Assembly: GCA_045546175.1 (NCBI GenBank)
Contig: JAZQCI010000103.1
Location: forward strand, 28,869 to 92,868
Length of the DNA stretch: 64,000 nucleotides
Direction: 5' to 3'
Source of the DNA: CAG-791 sp045546175
GTDB lineage: Bacteria; Bacillota; Clostridia; Lachnospirales; Lachnospiraceae
Shown here: positions 51,735 to 61,841 of the stretch, piece by piece
Layout: every line of letters begins with the position of its first letter
Position numbering within the stretch: the first letter of the stretch is position 1
Made by a program: the position numbers and the translations under genes
Notes under the pieces: model-generated
What the model was told of the DNA's origin: nothing
Databases searched by the model: none
The model's input: only the letters and a program-made list of their open reading frames with translations

Positions 51735-53231
51735 TTACGTGGTATAAAGCTTTCTTTTTCTCTCGATCATCTCATCGATGTGCTCGATGTAGACAGAGAC
51801 TTCCTTGGCGTCATCGCACCTCTCGATCCGTCCGCCCGGGAACACGCCTTTGGAAATGCTTCCGGCCCCCAGGGCCAGGATGGACTGCTTCTCCTCCATG
51901 ATCAGGATGTTGTAGATCCCCGCCTTGCCGTCTTTTGCGTAGCCCACATTCTCGAAATTTCCGGACATGTTCTTCTGTCTGTAGAGATAATAGGGATGCA
52001 TGCACATGGAGGCGGCGCCTTCCGCAGCGATCTTCATGCTCCCGTCGGTGTTGCAGATTGACGAAAAGCCGTTCTTTTCGATCCACTTCTGAAGCCGCGA
52101 GGCCCTCTTAACCGCCAGGGAATGGACAGTCAGGTCATCCGGCCCCAGTTCCTTAATCGCGTCGATCGTATAACGGACGTCTTCCTCCGTCTCCCCGGGC
52201 AGTCCCAGGATAATGTCCATATTGATGTTGTCGAAGCCGGCTTCCCTCGCCAGCCTGAAAGCGTCCGCCGTCTGCGCGGCGCTGTGCTGCCTGCCGATCA
52301 GTTTGAGCGTCCTGTCCCGCATTGTCTGCGGATTGACGCTGATCCTGCCGACGCCGCACTCCTTGAGGACCGCCAGCTTGTCGGCGGTAATGCTGTCCGG
52401 TCTTCCCGCTTCCACGGTAAACTCCTGCAGCGCTGACAGGTCAAAATAGCGCCCGATCATCCCGATCAGTCTCCGGGACTGTTCCGGTTCCAGCGTCGTA
52501 GGGGTTCCGCCTCCGATATAGAGGGTATCCAATATTTTGCCCCGCATAAGAGGTGCGGAAGCTTCCATCTCCCGCTCCAGGGCGTCCAGGTACTCGTCCA
52601 CCCTCTCCTTCCAGGATGTGAGCGGAAAAGAGGTGAAGGAGCAGTACAGGCAGGTTGTGGGGCAGAACGGGATTCCCACGTAGAGACTGAATCCGTTCTC
52701 ATAGTGAATACCGGACAGGATCTCTCTCTCCCTCTGCGCGATCTCCGCCGCCAGCACGGCCTTCTCTGTGCTCACATAGTGCTCTCTCTCCATATAGGCG
52801 GCGGCCTCATCGGGCGTATCGCCCGCTCTCAGCCTCGTCATCGCGATCTTGGTGGGCCTTATTCCGATCAGTTCTCCCCACGGCAGGACCGTGCCCGTGT
52901 ACTCCGAGAGCATGTTGTAGAGAAGATGCTTGGCTGCCGTCTTGCACTCGGGGCCCTTGGCGTTAAAGACTGCCCCTTCCGGCGCCTTGACACTTCTTGT
53001 GAGGGGACCGTTCTCTCCCGCACCCTTTTCATCCGGCACGGGTCCCCCTTCTCCGGTGATCTGCATCTCGATGCGGTTTTCTTCAAACTGCACACGCAGA
53101 AAAGCCGGGTCAGGATATCTCCCGGCATCCGGCTCACCGACAAAAACTTTCACTGTCTCCTGCGGATAGAAGGCCTTCAGGAGAGAGTGTATTTCGTATC
53201 TGTATAATTCAATGTTTACTACTGCTATCAT
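51735..53231 (-). CDS. hemZ: HemZ-type radical SAM protein (coproporphyrinogen III oxidase family)
   Basis: 498 residues. Radical SAM cluster motif FCPTTCLYCSF (C-x3-C-x2-C) near residue 178, TLYIGGGTPTTL and TVEAGRPDSIT downstream, and the HemW/HemN-like C-terminus. The 170-residue N-terminal extension is typical of HemZ. Heme genes are not nearby, so a role in tetrapyrrole metabolism is by family only. Between the MBL hydrolase gene and topA. Confidence 0.87.
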   Translation of the reverse strand: MIAVVNIELYRYEIHSLLKAFYPQETVKVFVGEPDAGRYPDPAFLRVQFEENRIEMQITGEGGPVPDEKGAGENGPLTRSVKAPEGAVFNAKGPECKTAAKHLLYNMLSEYTGTVLPWGELIGIRPTKIAMTRLRAGDTPDEAAAYMEREHYVSTEKAVLAAEIAQREREILSGIHYENGFSLYVGIPFCPTTCLYCSFTSFPLTSWKERVDEYLDALEREMEASAPLMRGKILDTLYIGGGTPTTLEPEQSRRLIGMIGRYFDLSALQEFTVEAGRPDSITADKLAVLKECGVGRISVNPQTMRDRTLKLIGRQHSAAQTADAFRLAREAGFDNINMDIILGLPGETEEDVRYTIDAIKELGPDDLTVHSLAVKRASRLQKWIEKNGFSSICNTDGSMKIAAEGAASMCMHPYYLYRQKNMSGNFENVGYAKDGKAGIYNILIMEEKQSILALGAGSISKGVFPGGRIERCDDAKEVSVYIEHIDEMIERKRKLYTT

Positions 53232-53259
53232 AATTCGTCATTAAATGAATCGGAAACGC

Positions 53260-53910
53260 TCACCCGTGCACAAAATAGTTGTACTTCTTCTCGTGTCCTA
53301 TGGTCGTGCTTCCTCCGTGCCCGCTGTAGACCTCCGTGTCGTCCGGCAGGGCGTACAGCTTCGTGCTGATCGATTCCACAATATCCTGCATATCTCCGGT
53401 GGGAAGGTCCGTCCTCCCTACCGACTCCTCAAAGAGGGTGTCGCCGCTGATCAGGACAGGGGCGCCGCCGGTCTGGGCTGCGTCTATATAGTAGCAGCAG
53501 CTTCCCTCCGTGTGCCCCGGCGTGGAGATCATTTTCAGCGTGATGCCCGCCTCGGTGACAGATTCACCGTCGATGAGGTAGTGGTCGGCTTTCACTGTGC
53601 ATGATCTTCCCACAGACCTTGACGAGTTCAGTTCGGGATCCTCAAGAACATCTCTCTCCAGGGCGCTGGCGTAGACGGGAGCTCCGCAGGCTTCCTTGAG
53701 AGCCTTCACCCCCAGAATGTGGTCAAAATGCCCATGGGTCAGAAAGATTGCCTTGATCTCAAGGCCCTTTCTCGACAGTTCCTCGTATATCTCTTTCCCG
53801 TAATCGGCGGGGTCGAAAACGATGGTTTCCTTCTCTCCTTTTTTATGGAGAAAATAGAAATTAGTCTGGACCATTCCGATCATATAACATCCGATCTCAA
53901 TATTATTCAT
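53260..53910 (-). CDS. Metallo-beta-lactamase-fold hydrolase, glyoxalase II-like
   Basis: 216 residues from ATG 53908-53910 (AAAGGGG upstream). Metal motif LTHGHFDHILG near residue 55, then TPGHTEGS, ISGDTLFEESVGRTD and GHGGSTTIG-like end: all ligands of the glyoxalase II/YqgX subfamily. Thioester hydrolysis is probable, substrate unknown. The start lies 24 bases after the rel gene. Confidence 0.85.
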   Translation of the reverse strand: MNNIEIGCYMIGMVQTNFYFLHKKGEKETIVFDPADYGKEIYEELSRKGLEIKAIFLTHGHFDHILGVKALKEACGAPVYASALERDVLEDPELNSSRSVGRSCTVKADHYLIDGESVTEAGITLKMISTPGHTEGSCCYYIDAAQTGGAPVLISGDTLFEESVGRTDLPTGDMQDIVESISTKLYALPDDTEVYSGHGGSTTIGHEKKYNYFVHG

Positions 53911-53933
53911 TTCGTCCCCTTTACCGGCGTAAA

Positions 53934-56240
53934 TCACCCGTTTGTTCTCTTGACCGCCTGGACGCCGCGAATATTCTGGAGCTTGGTGCAGATCTCCCGC
54001 AGTTCCTCCACGCTCTTGACCTCAAAGCTGATGGTCAGCGTCGCGATTCCGTGCTTGCTGGTCATCGTATTGACTTTCAAAATATTGATATCTCTCTCGG
54101 AGAAATTCCTGGTGACGTCGTTGAGCAGTCCCGCTCTGTCGTTGGCGTAGATGTTGATCTCGCAGACGAATCCGGCGTCTCTCTCTACTTCTGCTCCGTC
54201 TACCCAGGTCGCCTCAATGATCCTTCCCTTGTTCTCCTCATCCAGGTTGACTACGTTCACGCAGTCCGCCCTGTGGATCGATACGCCCCTGCCCCTGGTG
54301 ACAAATCCGACGATTTTATCGCCCGGAACAGGATTGCAGCACTTGGAGAAGCGGACGGCCACGTCGTGAATTCCCTTGACGACAATGGCGCTCTGGGCCT
54401 TTGTGACCGAGCGCGGCTTGTGCTCGGCGATCTCCTGCAGGACTTCTTCGTCGGTGGCGTTCCTCTTGTGGTCCTCCTCGTAGAGCTCATGCAGTTTGTT
54501 GACGATCTGCCCTTCCTTGACGCCGCCGTGTCCGATCGCGGCAAGGACCGCGTCCCACTCCCTGAACCCGTATTTTCTCAGGATCACTTCCTTGTACTCG
54601 GGTTTGAGAAGATCTGAGAGAACATATCCCTTGGTCTTGCAGTAGGCAGCCATGAGATCCCTGCCTCTGTTGATGTTCTCCTCCTTCATCTCCCTGCGGA
54701 ACCACTGGTTGATCTTGTTGCGCGTGGAAGCGCTTCTGGCTATGCTGAGCCAGTCCGGGCTGGGTCCTTTGGAGTTCTGGGAGGTGATGATCTCGATCCG
54801 GTCGCCGTTTCGGATCCGGTAATCTATACTGACGATCTTGCCGTTCACACGGGCTCCGATCATCCTGTTGCCCACTGCCGAGTGGATAGAGTAAGCGAAG
54901 TCGATGGGCGTGGAACCCGCGGGAAGATTCTTGACCTCTCCTCTGGGCGTAAAGCAATAGACGCTGTCGGAAAACAGATCCAGGTCGCTCTTGAGCAGAT
55001 CCATAAATTCCTTGTTGTCCGACATATCCCGCTGCCACTCGAGGATCTGGCGCAGCCAGGTGAGTTTCTCCTCTTCCTTGTTCTCAACTTTCTTTCCGTC
55101 CGACTGCTCCTTATATTTCCAGTGCGCCGCGATACCGTATTCAGCCGCGCGGTGCATCTCAAAGGTGCGGATCTGGATCTCGAAGGGCTGCCCTGTGGGA
55201 CCGATCAGCGTCGTGTGGAGCGACTGATACATGTTGGGCTTGGGCATCGCGATATAGTCCTTGAACCTGCCCGGGATGGGCTTGTACATCTCGTGGATGA
55301 TACCGAGCGCCGCGTAGCAGTCCTTGACGGAATTGACAATGATCCTAACTGCGAAAAGATCATAGATCTGGTCCAGGGTCTTTCCCTGATTTACCATTTT
55401 CTTATAGATGCTGAAAAAGTGTTTGACACGGCCGTCCACCCTGCCTTCGATGCCGGCCTCCCGAATGTGCTCCGATACCTCCGCGGCGATCTCCTGCACA
55501 TATTTCTCCCTCTCGGATTTGCGCTGCGCCACCTTTTCAACGAGGTCATAATATACGTCGGGTTTAAGATATTTGAGAGAGAGGTCATCCAGCTCTACCT
55601 TGATCTTGGAGATTCCGAGCCTTGATGCGATGGGGGAATAGATATCGAGCGTCTCCTGCGCGATGCGGACCTGCTTCTCCGGAGGCATGTGTCCCAGTGT
55701 GCGCATATTGTGGAGGCGGTCGGCCAGTTTGATCAGAATGACGCGGATATCCTTGGCCATTGCCAGGAACATCTTTCGCAGATTTCTTGCCTGTTCTTCC
55801 TGCTGTACCTGTGTCTTGTCTTTATAGTCGCCGGAGAGTCCGAGTTTTTCGAGTTTGGTGACGCCGTCCACAAGGAGTGCCACGTCGGCCCCGAACAGTT
55901 CCTCGATCTCTTCCTTGGTCATGATCGTGTCTTCCACTACATCGTGAAGAAGACCCGCCGTAATAGTCTCTTTATCCAGTTCCAGATCCGCAAGGATCAA
56001 AGCCACGTAAAGTGGATGAATGATGTAGGGCTCACCGGATTTGCGCTTCTGCCCTTCGTGGGCCTTTCTGGCAACCTCGTAGCCTTTCTCGATCAGCGAA
56101 ATATCGTCGGAGGGATGATATCTGCGGACACGCTCAATAACGTCCGCGTAAAGCTCTTCCGGACTTAAATACTCTGCAATTTTCTCAATTGTGCCGCTGT
56201 CGAATTCCTCGAAGCCTCTCTTTGCGATGATGTCGGCCAT
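53934..56240 (-). CDS. relA: Bifunctional (p)ppGpp synthetase/hydrolase Rel
   Basis: 768 residues. HD hydrolase domain (AGLLHDVVEDT near residue 97), synthetase domain (ADRLHNMRTLG, then RFKDYIAMPKPNMYQSLHTT near 325), TGS domain (CFTPRGEVKNLPAGSTPIDFAY), a conserved Cys-rich helical part (FSKCCNPVPGDKIVGF) and C-terminal ACT. Full-length Rel of Firmicutes, controlling the stringent response from the ribosome. Confidence 0.96.
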   Translation of the reverse strand: MADIIAKRGFEEFDSGTIEKIAEYLSPEELYADVIERVRRYHPSDDISLIEKGYEVARKAHEGQKRKSGEPYIIHPLYVALILADLELDKETITAGLLHDVVEDTIMTKEEIEELFGADVALLVDGVTKLEKLGLSGDYKDKTQVQQEEQARNLRKMFLAMAKDIRVILIKLADRLHNMRTLGHMPPEKQVRIAQETLDIYSPIASRLGISKIKVELDDLSLKYLKPDVYYDLVEKVAQRKSEREKYVQEIAAEVSEHIREAGIEGRVDGRVKHFFSIYKKMVNQGKTLDQIYDLFAVRIIVNSVKDCYAALGIIHEMYKPIPGRFKDYIAMPKPNMYQSLHTTLIGPTGQPFEIQIRTFEMHRAAEYGIAAHWKYKEQSDGKKVENKEEEKLTWLRQILEWQRDMSDNKEFMDLLKSDLDLFSDSVYCFTPRGEVKNLPAGSTPIDFAYSIHSAVGNRMIGARVNGKIVSIDYRIRNGDRIEIITSQNSKGPSPDWLSIARSASTRNKINQWFRREMKEENINRGRDLMAAYCKTKGYVLSDLLKPEYKEVILRKYGFREWDAVLAAIGHGGVKEGQIVNKLHELYEEDHKRNATDEEVLQEIAEHKPRSVTKAQSAIVVKGIHDVAVRFSKCCNPVPGDKIVGFVTRGRGVSIHRADCVNVVNLDEENKGRIIEATWVDGAEVERDAGFVCEINIYANDRAGLLNDVTRNFSERDINILKVNTMTSKHGIATLTISFEVKSVEELREICTKLQNIRGVQAVKRTNG

Positions 56241-56358
56241 ACCTCGGACCTGATCCTTTCAGAATAATTGACTTGAAATAAAGTATTGCCATTATAAGAA
56301 AATTTGTCAAGTCCGTCAAATGCTGTTGTCTGAAAATTCTTCGTTCGCGGCTTGTTCC

Positions 56359-56469
56359 TGATGTGATCATAAAACAGCACCCTGTGAAAACGCAAAAAAA
56401 GCCAGGTGAGCGAACTCACCTGGCTTTTTAATTTACGTTTTCCTTGGGTGCTGTTTTATGATCACATCA
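56359..56469. repeat. 111-bp inverted repeat over the groEL stop codon
   Basis: Outer arms of 24 bp (56359-56382 and 56446-56469) match perfectly; inside are GAAAACG/CGTTTTC and the core AAAAAGCCAGGTGAG-CGAA-CTCACCTGGCTTTTT, a strong bidirectional terminator. The right arm contains the last two codons and TGA of groEL, so the left arm is an inverted copy of that end. Confidence 0.85.
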
Positions 56470-58078
56470 TCCCCGCGCCGCCTGCGGGCATAGGGGGCAT
56501 GGGCTCCTTGATGGTAGCGACAGCCGCCTCTGTTGTAAGGAAGCTGGATGCTACGGAAGTCGCGTTCTGCAGAGCGCTTCTGGAGACCTTTGCGGGATCA
56601 AGGATGCCGTCCTCGATCATGTTGACATACTTCTCTGTGTAAGCGTCGAAGCCGATTCCTTCCTCGGACTCCTTAACCTTGTTTACGATGACGGCGCCGT
56701 TGAGGCCTGCGTTCTCCGCGATCTGGTTAAGAGGAGCCTCCAGAGCCTTCAGAACGATCTGGGCACCGGTCTTCTCGTCGCCTTCAAGTGTCTCGACTGC
56801 CTTCTCAACAGCCTTGGATGCGTGGATGTAAGCGCTTCCGCCGCCGGGGATGATTCCCTCTTCCACAGCTGCACGGGTTGCGTTCAGAGCATCCTCCATG
56901 CGATATTTTGCTTCCTTCATCTCAGTCTCGGTAGCTGCGCCTACGCGGATGACCGCTACGCCGCCTGCGAGCTTGGCAAGACGCTCCTGAAGCTTCTCTC
57001 TGTCGAAGTCGGACTTGGTCTCTTCGATCTGCTTCTTGATCTGGGCAACGCGGGAAGCAAGGGCATCCTTGTCGCCGAGGCCGTCGACAATAACGGTGTT
57101 CTCTTTTTCGACCTTGACGCTCTTGGCGCGTCCGAGCTGGTCGAGAGTAGCATCCTTGAGCTCAAGGCCGAGATCGGAGCTGATCACTGTGCCGCCTGTA
57201 AGGATCGCGATATCCTCAAGCATGGCTTTCCTTCTGTCGCCGTAGCCGGGAGCCTTGACAGCGACTACGCTGAATGTGCCGCGCAGCTTGTTGACGATCA
57301 GAGTTGTGAGGGCCTCGCCTTCCACATCCTCAGCGATGATCAGGAGCTTTGCGCCCATCTTTACGATCTGCTCGAGAAGAGGAAGGATATCCTGGATCGT
57401 AGAGATCTTCTTGTCGGTAATCAGGATGTAAGGATCGTCAAGAACTGCTTCCATCTTGTCCATATCAGTTGCCATATAAGCGCTGATATAGCCTCTGTCG
57501 AACTGCATGCCTTCTACAAGATCCAGCTCTGTAAGCATGGTCTTGGACTCCTCGATGGTGATGACGCCGTCCTTGGAGACCTTTTCCATAGCGTCGGCTA
57601 CCATCTTACCGACTTCTGCGTCGCCGGAGGAAATGGTCGCTACGTTCTCGATATGAGCTTTTCCGTTTACGGGAGTGCTCATTTTCTTGATCGCCTCAAC
57701 TGCTGCGTCCGTAGCTTTCTTCATGCCCTTGCGAAGGACGATGGGATTTGCGCCTGCAGCCAGGTTCTTCATGCCTTCGTTGATCATGGCCTGTGCCAGA
57801 ACGGTAGCGGTTGTTGTGCCGTCGCCTGCCACGTCGTTGGTCTTTGTGGCTACTTCCTTGACGAGCTGTGCGCCCATGTTCTCGAAGTTATCCTCGAGCT
57901 CGATTTCCTTGGCGATCGTCACGCCATCGTTTGTGATCGTAGGTGCGCCGTAAGACTTATCAAGAACTACGTTCCTGCCCTTGGGGCCCAATGTAATCTT
58001 TACTGTATCCGCAAGTTTGTTGATGCCGGCAGCCATTGCTACTCTTGCATCTGTGCCGTGTTTGAGATCCTTTGCCAT
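56462..58078 (-). CDS. groL: Chaperonin GroEL
   Basis: 538 residues. Opens MAKDLKHGTDARVAM; ATP site GPKGRNVVLDKSYG and VAGDGTTTATVL, apical domain and AAVEEGIIPGGGSAYI. The C-terminal tail PMPPMPAGGAGMM is a short form of the usual GGM repeat. Folds proteins with GroES. Behind groES with CIRCE control; ends within a long inverted repeat. Confidence 0.97.
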   Translation of the reverse strand: MAKDLKHGTDARVAMAAGINKLADTVKITLGPKGRNVVLDKSYGAPTITNDGVTIAKEIELEDNFENMGAQLVKEVATKTNDVAGDGTTTATVLAQAMINEGMKNLAAGANPIVLRKGMKKATDAAVEAIKKMSTPVNGKAHIENVATISSGDAEVGKMVADAMEKVSKDGVITIEESKTMLTELDLVEGMQFDRGYISAYMATDMDKMEAVLDDPYILITDKKISTIQDILPLLEQIVKMGAKLLIIAEDVEGEALTTLIVNKLRGTFSVVAVKAPGYGDRRKAMLEDIAILTGGTVISSDLGLELKDATLDQLGRAKSVKVEKENTVIVDGLGDKDALASRVAQIKKQIEETKSDFDREKLQERLAKLAGGVAVIRVGAATETEMKEAKYRMEDALNATRAAVEEGIIPGGGSAYIHASKAVEKAVETLEGDEKTGAQIVLKALEAPLNQIAENAGLNGAVIVNKVKESEEGIGFDAYTEKYVNMIEDGILDPAKVSRSALQNATSVASSFLTTEAAVATIKEPMPPMPAGGAGMM

Positions 58079-58136
58079 TTTATTACCTCTTTTCCGTATT
58101 CAAAATATAGTCTCAAATAATTAAATAATCAAATAA

Positions 58137-58421
58137 TCATTCGATCACTGCGAGAATGTCGCTCTGCTTGACAATGATGAATTTCTCTTCCTCAAGCTTG
58201 ACTTCTGTTCCCGCATACTTGGAATAGATGACCTTGTCGCCAACCTTGACTTCCATCTTGATCTCTTTTCCGTCAACGACTCCGCCGGGTCCGACAGCAA
58301 TTACTTCTGCCTGCTGGGGCTTTTCCTTCTCCTGGCCGGGAAGGACGATGCCGGACTTTGTGGTCTGCTCTGCCTCAAGCTGCTTAAGAACAACTCTGTC
58401 TGCCAAAGGTACTAACTTCAT
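58137..58421 (-). CDS. groES: Co-chaperonin GroES
   Basis: 94 residues. Signature LVPLADRVVLKQLEAEQTTK and the mobile-loop region SGIVLPGQEKEKPQ, ending KVIYSKYAGTEVKLEEEKF. Caps the GroEL cavity. First gene of the operon, 58 bases before groEL. Confidence 0.97.
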   Translation of the reverse strand: MKLVPLADRVVLKQLEAEQTTKSGIVLPGQEKEKPQQAEVIAVGPGGVVDGKEIKMEVKVGDKVIYSKYAGTEVKLEEEKFIIVKQSDILAVIE

Positions 58422-58479
58422 AATTTACGCCTCCTTTATCATGCGTGAATGATCAATTAACATATTCGGTAATTGATTG

Positions 58480-58506
58480 TTAGCACTCATTCATGTCGAG
58501 TGCTAA
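58480..58506. promoter_or_regulatory. CIRCE operator (HrcA site)
   Basis: TTAGCACTC - nine bases - GAGTGCTAA, a perfect match to the consensus. It lies between promoter and groES, so HrcA repression of groESL is expected. Confidence 0.95.
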
Positions 58507-58517
58507 CTCTAGTTGGT

Positions 58518-58546
58518 ATAATAGTTTTATCCACATTTGTTTGCAA
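58518..58546 (-). promoter_or_regulatory. groESL promoter
   Basis: TTGCAA (58541-58546), 17 bases, TATTAT (58518-58523), immediately upstream of CIRCE. The rest of the gap to 58758 is AT-rich leader DNA of the divergent small gene. Confidence 0.8.
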
Positions 58547-58758
58547 CCGATGGAAATGATCCTTTTTCTTTCTTTTACTCTGTTATTCTTTATTTTTCTT
58601 CATTTTTCTCTGTTTTGCTTATCTGATGACGTTTTTTCAGATTTAATACTTTATTTATGTTTTGCCGCTTCCCGTATTGCAACAGTGCAAATCAAGTGCT
58701 ATAGTGTATGTAGTTTCAAATACTACTTGAAGCAATATCAAATATTGGGAGGTGCGTT

Positions 58759-59022
58759 ATGACTGTTAAAGAACTTAAAGTTTTCTTCAAAGAGCATCTG
58801 GTTCCTTCTCACTTATATAATCTCAGGGGCGGATCACACGGCGGCAGAATCTGTATCGGAAAAGACAAGCAGAATACATGGGAAGTGTATTTCAGCGAGA
58901 AAAAGAACAAGATCGGCCTCATGCGGTTTGCAACGGAAAGTGAAGCCTGTCAGCATATGATGGACGAAGTCCGCAAAGTTATGGAACAGATCTACGGAGT
59001 TACCTGGAAAGGTCTGGCGTAA
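58759..59022 (+). CDS. Small conserved-looking protein of unknown function
   Basis: 87 residues, MTVKELKVFFKEHLVPSHLY onward, with GGGAGG eight bases before the ATG. Contains GGSHGGRICIGKDKQNTWEVYFSE, and a helical end (ESEACQHMMDEVRKVMEQIYG). No membrane segment. Its own terminator follows, so it is a single-gene unit divergent from groESL. No family recognised. Confidence 0.7.
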   Translation: MTVKELKVFFKEHLVPSHLYNLRGGSHGGRICIGKDKQNTWEVYFSEKKNKIGLMRFATESEACQHMMDEVRKVMEQIYGVTWKGLA

Positions 59023-59047
59023 AAGGGACTTGTATACGATTTATTTA

Positions 59048-59086
59048 CCCGGTCGCAGAGCTTATGCTCTGCCGCCGGGTTTTTTA
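59048..59086 (+). terminator. Terminator of the small gene
   Basis: CCCGG-TC-GCAGAGC-TTAT-GCTCTGC-CG-CCGGG followed by TTTTTT. Confidence 0.9.
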
Positions 59087-59210
59087 TGTTTTATAATCCA
59101 TGTACTCAAAAATGGCGCCCCGGTGTATGGAAAAGGAGCTGTGAAAGCCCGGTTCAATCCGGTTCTTTCACAGCCCCTCTCGGTCACTGTTTAATCAGTT
59201 TTTAAAATCA

Positions 59211-61841
59211 TCACTTCACGTCGCCGTTTGTGATCGCTGCCTGCGCTGCTGCCAGTCTTGCGATCGGTACACGGAAAGGTGAGCAGGATACATAAGTAAG
59301 ACCAACCTTGTTGCAGAACTCGATGGAAGCCGGATCTCCGCCGTGCTCACCGCAGATGCCGAGCTTGATGTCAGGGCGAACCTTGCGGCCCTTCTCAGCA
59401 GCCATCTGGATCAGCTGGCCTACGCCGTTCTGGTCGAGGTGTGCGAAAGGATCGGACTCATAGATCTTGCTCTTGTAGTAGTCGGTCAGGAACTTGCCTG
59501 CGTCGTCACGGGAGAAGCCGAAGGTCATCTGGGTCAGATCGTTTGTGCCGAAGCTGAAGAACTGAGCCTCTTCTGCGATCTCATCTGCCATAAGGGCAGC
59601 TCTGGGGATCTCGATCATGGTACCGATGTGGTACTCGATATCGGAGCCTCTCTCTTCCTTAACCTTCTCAGCGGTCTCGACGATGGTCTTCTTGACAAAT
59701 GCGAGCTCTTTCTTGTCGCCTACCAGAGGAACCATGATCTCGGGAACGATGTTGTAGCCTTCCTCTGCGTTCACTTCGATGGCAGCTTCCATGACAGCTC
59801 TCGTCTGCATCTTGGCAATCTCAGGGAATGTGACAGCCAGGCGGCAGCCGCGGTGGCCCATCATCGGGTTGAACTCGTGGAGAGCGTCGCAGCGAGCCTT
59901 TACGTCTGCTACGGACAGGCCCATCTCTTTTGCCAGCTCTGCGATATCCTCTTCTGTTGTAGGAACGAACTCATGAAGCGGCGGATCCAGGAAACGGATC
60001 GTGACCGGTCTGCCTTCCATAGCCTTGTAGATGCCCTTGAAGTCGCCCTTCTGGAAAGGAATCAGCTCGTTGAGGGCTGCTTCTCTCTCTTCGACGGTGT
60101 CGGAAAGGATCATCTTGCGGATCTTCGGAATTCTGTCGGGGTTGAAGAACATGTGCTCGGTTCTTGTAAGACCGATACCTTCTGCACCCATGCGGACTGC
60201 GTTTGCAGCGTCCTCGGGAGTGTCGGCATTGGTTCTGACTTTCAGTCTTCTGAACTCATCAGCCCAGTTCATGATTCTCTCGAAGTTGCCGGAGATGGAA
60301 GCTTCGACGGTCGGGATGTCGCCGAGATAGATCTTACCGGTGGAGCCGTCAAGGGAGATGTACTCGCCTTCCTTGATCTTGTGGCCGCCCAGCTCGATGA
60401 ACTTCTCTTCTTCGTGAACCTTGAGGTCACCGCAGCCGGATACACAGCAGGTGCCCATACCGCGGGCTACGACTGCAGCGTGGGAGGTCATGCCGCCGCG
60501 CATGGTCAGAACGCCTTCTGCCGCGTGCATACCTTCGATATCCTCGGGAGAAGTCTCCTGACGGACAAGGACGACCCTGCTGCCTGCGGCGTGTGCTGCT
60601 ACAGCGTCGTCAGCGTTGAAAAAAATGCGGCCTGGCGCAGCGCCGGCAGGAGCGGGAAGCGCCTCGCCGATCTGCTTGCCGCTCTTAAGTGCGTCTGCGT
60701 CAAATGCAGGGTGCAGCAACTGGTCAAGGCTCTTGGCCTCAATGCGCAGAACTGCTTCCTGGGGAGTGATCATGCCTTCGTCGACCAGATCGCAGGCAAC
60801 CTGGATCGCCGCCTGAGCGGTTCTCTTGCCGTTTCTGGTCTGCAGGAAGTAGAGCTTGCCTTCCTCGATGGTGAACTCCATATCCTGCATGTCGCGATAG
60901 TGCTTCTCAAGTCTGTCAGCGATCTCGATGAACTGCTTGTAGCACTCGGGAAGATCCTTCTCGAGCTGTGTGATGGGCTGAGGTGTGCGGATACCCGCGA
61001 CGACGTCTTCGCCCTGTGCGTTGATCAGGTACTCGCCGAAGATGCCCTTTGCGCCTGTAGCGGGGTTACGTGTGAACGCAACGCCGGTACCGGATGTGTT
61101 GCCCATGTTTCCGAATACCATGGACTGAACGTTGACGGCAGTTCCCCACTCGTAAGGGATGTCGTTCATCATTCTGTAGTAGTTTGCTCTGGGGTTGTCC
61201 CAGGAACGGAATACAGCCTTGATGGCTTCCATCAGCTGAACCTTAGGGTCCTGAGGGAACTCTTCGCCCATCTTCTCCGCATAGATCTCTTTATATTTTG
61301 CAATAATATTCTGAAGATCTTCTGCCTTGAGCTCTGTGTCATAGACATAGCCGTGTGCCTTCTTCTCCGCTTCGAGAATGCTGTCGAAGAAAGTCTTGCT
61401 CATGCCCATAACGACGTCCGAGAACATCTGGATGAATCTTCTGTAGGAATCATAGGCAAATCTGGGATTGCCGGTCTTTGCCGCGAAGCCCTGTACAGAA
61501 ACGTCATTGAGACCGAGATTGAGGATCGTGTCCATCATGCCGGGCATGGATGCTCTCGCACCGGAACGGACAGAGACGAGAAGCGGATTCTCAGTGTCTC
61601 CAAACTTCTTTCCCTGAACTCCCTCGAGCCACTCCAGCGCCTTGAAGATCTGCGCCTGTGTGTCCTCATTGATTGTCTTGCCGTCATTGTAATAATCTGT
61701 GCAGGCCTCGGTAGAAATTGTGAAACCGTTCGGGATCGGAAGACCGATATTGGTCATTTCCGCCAGGTTCGCACCTTTTCCGCCAAGGAGATTACGCATG
61801 TCGGCGTTTCCTTCGTGAAACAGATAAACCCTTTTGCTCAT
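59211..61841 (-). CDS. ppdK: Pyruvate, phosphate dikinase
   Basis: 876 residues, full length. N-terminal nucleotide-binding domain (LLGGKGANLAEMTNIGLPIPNGF, GNTSGTGVAFTRNPATG), swivelling phosphohistidine domain with GGMTSHAAVVARGMG (catalytic His near 455), and C-terminal PEP/pyruvate barrel ending with CGEHGGDPASIEFC (catalytic Cys). Interconverts PEP and pyruvate with PPi and AMP; usual in anaerobes using PPi-linked glycolysis. Alone between terminated neighbours. Confidence 0.96.
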   Translation of the reverse strand: MSKRVYLFHEGNADMRNLLGGKGANLAEMTNIGLPIPNGFTISTEACTDYYNDGKTINEDTQAQIFKALEWLEGVQGKKFGDTENPLLVSVRSGARASMPGMMDTILNLGLNDVSVQGFAAKTGNPRFAYDSYRRFIQMFSDVVMGMSKTFFDSILEAEKKAHGYVYDTELKAEDLQNIIAKYKEIYAEKMGEEFPQDPKVQLMEAIKAVFRSWDNPRANYYRMMNDIPYEWGTAVNVQSMVFGNMGNTSGTGVAFTRNPATGAKGIFGEYLINAQGEDVVAGIRTPQPITQLEKDLPECYKQFIEIADRLEKHYRDMQDMEFTIEEGKLYFLQTRNGKRTAQAAIQVACDLVDEGMITPQEAVLRIEAKSLDQLLHPAFDADALKSGKQIGEALPAPAGAAPGRIFFNADDAVAAHAAGSRVVLVRQETSPEDIEGMHAAEGVLTMRGGMTSHAAVVARGMGTCCVSGCGDLKVHEEEKFIELGGHKIKEGEYISLDGSTGKIYLGDIPTVEASISGNFERIMNWADEFRRLKVRTNADTPEDAANAVRMGAEGIGLTRTEHMFFNPDRIPKIRKMILSDTVEEREAALNELIPFQKGDFKGIYKAMEGRPVTIRFLDPPLHEFVPTTEEDIAELAKEMGLSVADVKARCDALHEFNPMMGHRGCRLAVTFPEIAKMQTRAVMEAAIEVNAEEGYNIVPEIMVPLVGDKKELAFVKKTIVETAEKVKEERGSDIEYHIGTMIEIPRAALMADEIAEEAQFFSFGTNDLTQMTFGFSRDDAGKFLTDYYKSKIYESDPFAHLDQNGVGQLIQMAAEKGRKVRPDIKLGICGEHGGDPASIEFCNKVGLTYVSCSPFRVPIARLAAAQAAITNGDVK

